Positions 5,447 through 8,325 of a DNA stretch of 8,325 nt are shown here, piece by piece; position 1 is the stretch's first letter; every line of letters starts with the position of its first letter. This DNA is from Atribacteria bacterium SCGC AAA255-N14 (GTDB lineage: Bacteria; Atribacterota; JS1; SB-45; 34-128): positions 5,761 to 14,085 of the forward strand of contig ASPC01000051.1 of assembly GCA_000405345.1 (NCBI GenBank). Reading direction: 5' to 3'. The notes under the pieces are model-generated. The model saw nothing but the letters and a program-made list of their open reading frames with translations, had not been told where the DNA came from and searched no databases. Position numbers and translations under genes: made by a program.

Positions 5447-5845
5447 ATGAATAAAGAAAATGGAAATGTTACTTTTCAAAAAAGTGTCGACCAATTTTTA
5501 ATCCAGCATCGAAGTATCCTTGACCTTATGACTAAATATCAAGAATCTAATGCCCGAGTAAACCGTGCAATTGCTAAAGCGGTTACCCAATGCGGTTGTA
5601 TAAAAATTAAAGCAAAGAAACAAATCATTCCTTCTAATGCAAAATTAACGGAAATCTATAAATTTATGGATACCCATATAGAAGGTTCATTGTGTAATAG
5701 TTGTAAAGAAATTATCGAAACAGAATTAGGTTCCAGTCTTTTTTACGCCACCGCAATATGTAACGTACTAAATTTAGATTTTGATGAAATAATTAAAAAA
5801 GAAGAAGAAAGAATATCAACTTTAGGGATTTATAATCTTACATAA
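5447..5845 (+). CDS. Conserved-looking 132-residue protein with paired cysteines, unknown function
   Basis: This is the only plus-strand gene. It has its own consensus promoter and a GGGGG ribosome site 8 nt before the ATG (5447), so it is very probably real. It is soluble-looking and mostly helical. The N-terminal part has SILDLMTKYQESNARVNRAI (23-42), then TQCGC (C49, C51) and a basic stretch. GSLCNSC (C83, C86) follows, so a CxC and a CxxC could bind a metal. The end, ETELGSSLFYATAICNVL (91-108) followed by DEIIKKEEERI, has a MazG-like look but lacks clear MazG acidic motifs. From memory it resembles a small family of about 130 residues in Clostridia found near radA/disA; I am not sure of its Pfam name. 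It sits exactly where disA stands in Firmicutes, but inverted. Its stop codon lies in a 28-bp palindrome. Confidence 0.85.
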   Translation: MNKENGNVTFQKSVDQFLIQHRSILDLMTKYQESNARVNRAIAKAVTQCGCIKIKAKKQIIPSNAKLTEIYKFMDTHIEGSLCNSCKEIIETELGSSLFYATAICNVLNLDFDEIIKKEEERISTLGIYNLT

Positions 5846-5865
5846 TTGGTTAACCAATTATGTAA
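5838..5865. repeat. Perfect 28-bp palindrome over the stop codon
   Basis: Positions 5838-5865 equal their own reverse complement for all 28 bases, centred on GGTTAACC. The TAA stop (5843-5845) of the 132-residue gene lies inside. As RNA it gives a 12-bp stem with a 4-nt loop. It lacks a following U-tract, so it is not a standard intrinsic terminator, but it could serve as a 3' stabilising hairpin. It forms where octamers of opposite orientation (ATTGGTNA and TNACCAAT) meet. Confidence 0.85.
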
Positions 5866-5944
5866 TTAACCGATTGACCAATTAGCCAATTCTCCAATTA
5901 AATTAGTCTACCAGTCCACCAGTCACCCGGTCTTCCAGTCTACT
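5851..5944 (+). repeat. Octamer arrays (AATTNNCC then AGTCNACC)
   Basis: Five units AATTAACC, GATTGACC, AATTAGCC, AATTCTCC, AATTAAAT (5864-5903), one extra T, then AGTCTACC, AGTCCACC, AGTCACCC, GGTCTTCC, AGTCTACT (5905-5944). The period is 8, not 7. Half of each unit (CC plus neighbours) is shared across both families, which suggests one drifted into the other. The array lies in the convergent 3' region between the 132-residue gene and radA. Confidence 0.75.
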
Positions 5945-6009
5945 TAGCCGTTAATATTTGATTTGTTCTTTTCTCTTCTTCACACTACCTGCTTATCCTC
6001 ACACAATAT

Positions 6010-6079
6010 GCAATACTAGTTTATTCTGAATTCTGACTCTTGGATACTGACTTCTTTACTAGATACGATTCACGAGATA
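6010..6079 (+). repeat. Mixed heptamer array (10 units)
   Basis: GCAATAC, TAGTTTA, TTCTGAA, TTCTGAC, TCTTGGA, TACTGAC, TTCTTTA, CTAGATA, CGATTCA, CGAGATA. The centre is family B, as at 880-907; the edges look like family A. After it, 6080-6203 is pyrimidine-rich on the plus strand, without a recognisable gene, promoter or terminator. Confidence 0.6.
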
Positions 6080-6203
6080 AGAATAAGGTTTCTTTACTTA
6101 TCGCTGTATTTTATTCTATCTTCTTTTTTCTTTCTCTCAGTTTTCCTTTTCTTTACTATATACTAAATACTAATTTGTCCTGACTTCGGGTTTCTTGTTT
6201 TTT

Positions 6204-6252
6204 CTTAGCTATGCGCTAATGCACGCGATACTCGATACGCGATACTCGATAC
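6204..6252 (+). repeat. Family A heptamer array at the radA 3' end (7 units)
   Basis: CTTAGCT, ATGCGCT, AATGCAC, GCGATAC, TCGATAC, GCGATAC, TCGATAC. The last four are the cleanest tandem copies in the window: a 14-nt dimer repeated exactly twice. The array ends 4 nt before the radA stop codon. Confidence 0.8.
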
Positions 6253-6256
6253 GAAT

Positions 6257-7630
6257 TTAATTAAGGGCAAGATCTATAGCTTCTTGAACAGTCTTTACTC
6301 CTATAATCTCTAAACCCTTTTTTGATGAAAAATTGCTTAAATTCTTTAAATTACTTTTTGGAATAATACATCTTTTAAAGCCCATTTTAGATACTTCCTG
6401 TATCCGCTTTTCTACTTGATTCACCATCCTGACTTCTCCGGCCAGCCCTACTTCTCCAAATATAACTGTTGCAGGATCAATCGGCACATCCTTAAAGCTT
6501 GAGGCTACAGCTATAATAATAGCCAAATCTAAGGCAGGTTCTAATACTTTTATTCCCCCAGCAATATTTACATGAACATCTTGAGAGTGTAAGGAATATC
6601 CCACTCTTTTTTCGAGAACCGCCAGGATAAGTAAAACCCGATTATAGTCTACGCCAGTAGTCATTCTTCGAGGTATACCCAGGTTGCTATAACTCACCAG
6701 GGCTTGCATCTCTACCAATAATGGCCTACTGCCTTCAAAGGTAGCTGCCACCACTGAACCAGAAACATGAGAAGGTTTTTCTGAAAGAAGTAATTCAGAA
6801 GGGTTTAATACTTCTGCTAATCCTTTTTCTCCCATTTTAAATATTCCCAATTCATTGGTAGAACCAAATCTATTCTTTGTAGAGCGAAGTATCCGGTAAA
6901 TATTGTATTGTTCACCCTCCAGATAGAGAACAGTGTCTACAATATGTTCAAGAACTTTGGGCCCAGCCAGTATCCCTCCTTTAGTTACATGTCCAATAAT
7001 AAAGACAGAAATTTCTTTACTTTTAGCTAAACGCATTAATTGAGCAGTACATTCTCTTACTTGACTAATACTTCCCGGTGAGGAACTAATCTCGTAATCA
7101 TTAATAGTTTGAATGGAATCTACAATAACTACTTTTGGTTTAATTTCACTGATATGTTTTTTTATAACTTCTATATCGGTTTCGGAAACTAAAAAAAGCT
7201 TTTCCGCAAAAACACCTAATCGGGTAGCTCTTAATTTAATTTGATAAAGTGATTCTTCTGCAGAAATATATAAAATTACCCCACAGTTGCTGCTCAAGGA
7301 ATTGGCTATTTGTAAAAGAAGGGTAGATTTTCCAATACCCGGTTCTCCCCCAACTAATATTAGAGAACCAGGGACAATCCCCCCACCTAATACTCTATCA
7401 AACTCCGAAATTTCTGTTTTATATCTCGATTTACCTTCTTCGATCTCAATTTTACTAATGGGCAAGGGTATAGAATGCCCTTCGGGATGAAGAGAATATT
7501 TCTTCTCTTCCTTAAGCACTTCTTCAATTAAGGTATTCCATCCATCACAATCAGGGCAGCGCCCTAACCATCGTGAAGATTCATAGCCACATTGCTGGCA
7601 TCGAAAAATAGTCTTTTTCTCTTTGCTCAT
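6257..7630 (-). CDS. radA: DNA repair protein RadA
   Basis: RadA (Sms) is a RecA-related ATPase and helicase that helps process recombination intermediates and branch migration. At 457 residues it has normal length. The zinc finger is C11-x2-C14 and C25-x2-C28. The Walker A motif GEPGIGKST is at 95-103 and Walker B VVIVDSIQT at 167-175. The RadA-specific KNRFG motif is at 252-256. The C-terminal part from about 280 is the Lon-like domain (GVDYNRVLLILAVLEKR, NIAGGIKV, FGEVGLAGEVR). Start at 7628-7630 has AGGAG (7636-7640) 5 nt upstream. The gap to the clpC stop is 24 nt without a promoter, so clpC-radA is one operon, as in Firmicutes. Downstream disA is missing and the next 411 nt to the convergent gene are repeats. 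All catalytic motifs look intact. Confidence 0.98.
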   Translation of the reverse strand: MSKEKKTIFRCQQCGYESSRWLGRCPDCDGWNTLIEEVLKEEKKYSLHPEGHSIPLPISKIEIEEGKSRYKTEISEFDRVLGGGIVPGSLILVGGEPGIGKSTLLLQIANSLSSNCGVILYISAEESLYQIKLRATRLGVFAEKLFLVSETDIEVIKKHISEIKPKVVIVDSIQTINDYEISSSPGSISQVRECTAQLMRLAKSKEISVFIIGHVTKGGILAGPKVLEHIVDTVLYLEGEQYNIYRILRSTKNRFGSTNELGIFKMGEKGLAEVLNPSELLLSEKPSHVSGSVVAATFEGSRPLLVEMQALVSYSNLGIPRRMTTGVDYNRVLLILAVLEKRVGYSLHSQDVHVNIAGGIKVLEPALDLAIIIAVASSFKDVPIDPATVIFGEVGLAGEVRMVNQVEKRIQEVSKMGFKRCIIPKSNLKNLSNFSSKKGLEIIGVKTVQEAIDLALN

Positions 7631-7654
7631 TTTAGCTCCTTTATTTTAATCTAA

Positions 7655-8325
7655 TTATTTCTTTTTTTTGGAAAATATTATTTTCCCGCCCTTTGTCTTA
7701 ATTAATATACAATCCCCTTCCTTAAACTCACCAGCCAATAACTTCTCAGAAATAGGATTTTCTATCAATCTTTCAATGGTCCGCCTTAAAGGACGAGCTC
7801 CAAAATTAGAATCATAACCCTCTTTGGTTAATAATTCTTTAACTTCCTCAGCCGTTTCCAGATCAATCTTTTGCTCCTCTAATAATTTTTTTACTTCATT
7901 GTTTATTATTAAACTGGCTATTTTTTTAATTTCCTCCTTAGTAAGAGATTTAAAAACTATTACCTCATCAATTCGATTTAAAAATTCCGGTCGGAAAGTT
8001 TTATTTAACTCTCCCATTACTCTACTTTTTATATCTTTATAGGAAATCTCTTCAGGTTCATTAGTTCCCCGAAATCCTAAAGTAGCTCCTTTTTTAATCA
8101 AGGTAGCCCCAACATTGGAAGTCATAATAATAACTGTATTTTTAAAATCTACTACTCTTCCCTGGGAATCAGTCAATCTACCGTCTTCAAAGATCTGCAG
8201 TAAAATATTAAAGACATCGGGGTGTGCTTTTTCTATTTCATCTAACAATACTACTGAATAAGGTTTTCTCCTTACTTTTTCAGTCAATTGACCTCCCTCT
8301 TCATACCCCACATAACCAGGGGGGG
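7655..8325 (-). CDS. clpC: ClpC-type AAA+ unfoldase, C-terminal part (gene runs off the right edge)
   Basis: A Hsp100 subunit that unfolds proteins and feeds them to ClpP. Only the second AAA+ domain is visible (222 residues plus stop). It opens with [15 protein letters not shown], the conserved pore-loop region. Walker B is [14 protein letters not shown]. Sensor 1 follows in [10 protein letters not shown], the arginine finger region in [14 protein letters not shown], and sensor 2 in [17 protein letters not shown] hydrophobic LGF stands where ClpC carries its ClpP-binding loop, so it should partner ClpP. The GTG at 8309-8311 is an internal valine, not a start; the frame is open to the window end. 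I choose ClpC over ClpA/ClpB/ClpE because of radA directly downstream and the LGF loop. ctsR-mcsA-mcsB would be expected beyond the edge, but cannot be seen. Confidence 0.93.
   Translation of the reverse strand, partial: PPGYVGYEEGGQLTEKVRRKPYSVVLLDEIEKAHPDVFNILLQIFEDGRLTDSQGRVVDFKNTVIIMTSNVGATLIKKGATLGFRGTNEPEEISYKDIKSRVMGELNKTFRPEFLNRIDEVIVFKSLTKEEIKKIASLIINNEVKKLLEEQKIDLETAEEVKELLTKEGYDSNFGARPLRRTIERLIENPISEKLLAGEFKEGDCILIKTKGGKIIFSKKKK

Noticed and set aside
5851..6252. CRISPR array
   Set aside because: Units are 7-8 nt, contiguous, without spacers and with drifting sequence; no cas genes are near.
5041..6256. Remnant of disA
   Set aside because: No diadenylate cyclase motif (such as DGA or RHR) in any frame I could read between radA and yacL.
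8309..8311. GTG as the start of a 218-residue protein
   Set aside because: It is the valine of the conserved [11 protein letters not shown] segment of ClpC; the frame is open to the window edge.

Overview
This is a low-GC (roughly one third G+C by eye) bacterial housekeeping segment. Almost every gene is on the minus strand. Read in the direction of transcription (right to left), the order is clpC (3' part), radA, a divergent small gene on the plus strand, a membrane PIN-TRAM protein (yacL type), cysS, sigH, tRNA-Thr(TGT), tRNA-Tyr(GTA), tRNA-Thr(GGT), and tuf (5' part). The clpC-radA-(disA)-yacL-...-cysS-...-sigH order is the classical Firmicutes arrangement. Here it is thinned: disA, ispDF, gltX, cysE, mrnC, rlmB and yacP are not in the window. 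It runs straight into a tRNA-Thr/Tyr/Thr-tuf block that recalls the thrU-tyrU-glyT-thrT-tufB cluster of Proteobacteria. That mix points to a deep-branching, Clostridia-like lineage or a candidate phylum close to the Firmicutes. Atribacterota would fit, but this is a guess and not proven by anything here.

Layout. 1-515: EF-Tu N-terminal part. 516-1081: three tRNA genes behind a good sigma-70 promoter, with a 197-nt repeat-filled gap between the first and second tRNA. 1108-1740: SigH. 1741-2099: intergenic stretch made almost wholly of 7- and 8-nt repeat units. 2100-3521: cysteinyl-tRNA synthetase. 3522-3678: repeat element. 3679-4803: YacL-like PIN-TRAM protein, with a long leader and a consensus extended -10 promoter at 5003-5031. 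5041-5316: a stretch flanked by inverted heptamer arrays, between two divergent promoters. 5447-5845: small cysteine-containing protein on the plus strand. 5846-6256: convergent 3' region, again full of repeats. 6257-7630: RadA. 7655-8325: ClpC C-terminal part.

The genes are ordinary: protein quality control (ClpC), recombination (RadA), a putative RNA/nuclease-type membrane protein, Cys-tRNA charging, an alternative sigma factor and translation elongation. The unusual part is between them. Nearly every intergenic gap is built from degenerate arrays in which the unit length (7, sometimes 8 nt) is held strictly while the unit sequence drifts through several families: A, CGATACN type; B, TTCTGAC type; D, AAAACTA/GTTTTTA type; and octamers of AATTNNCC and AGTCNACC type. 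Different families follow one another in the same register. One run keeps phase for 25 consecutive units (1927-2101). Arrays also occur as inverted pairs around AT-rich cores, and three of them end within 0-4 nt of a stop codon (cysS, yacL, radA). This length-locked, sequence-loose repeat system is the main candidate for something undescribed here.
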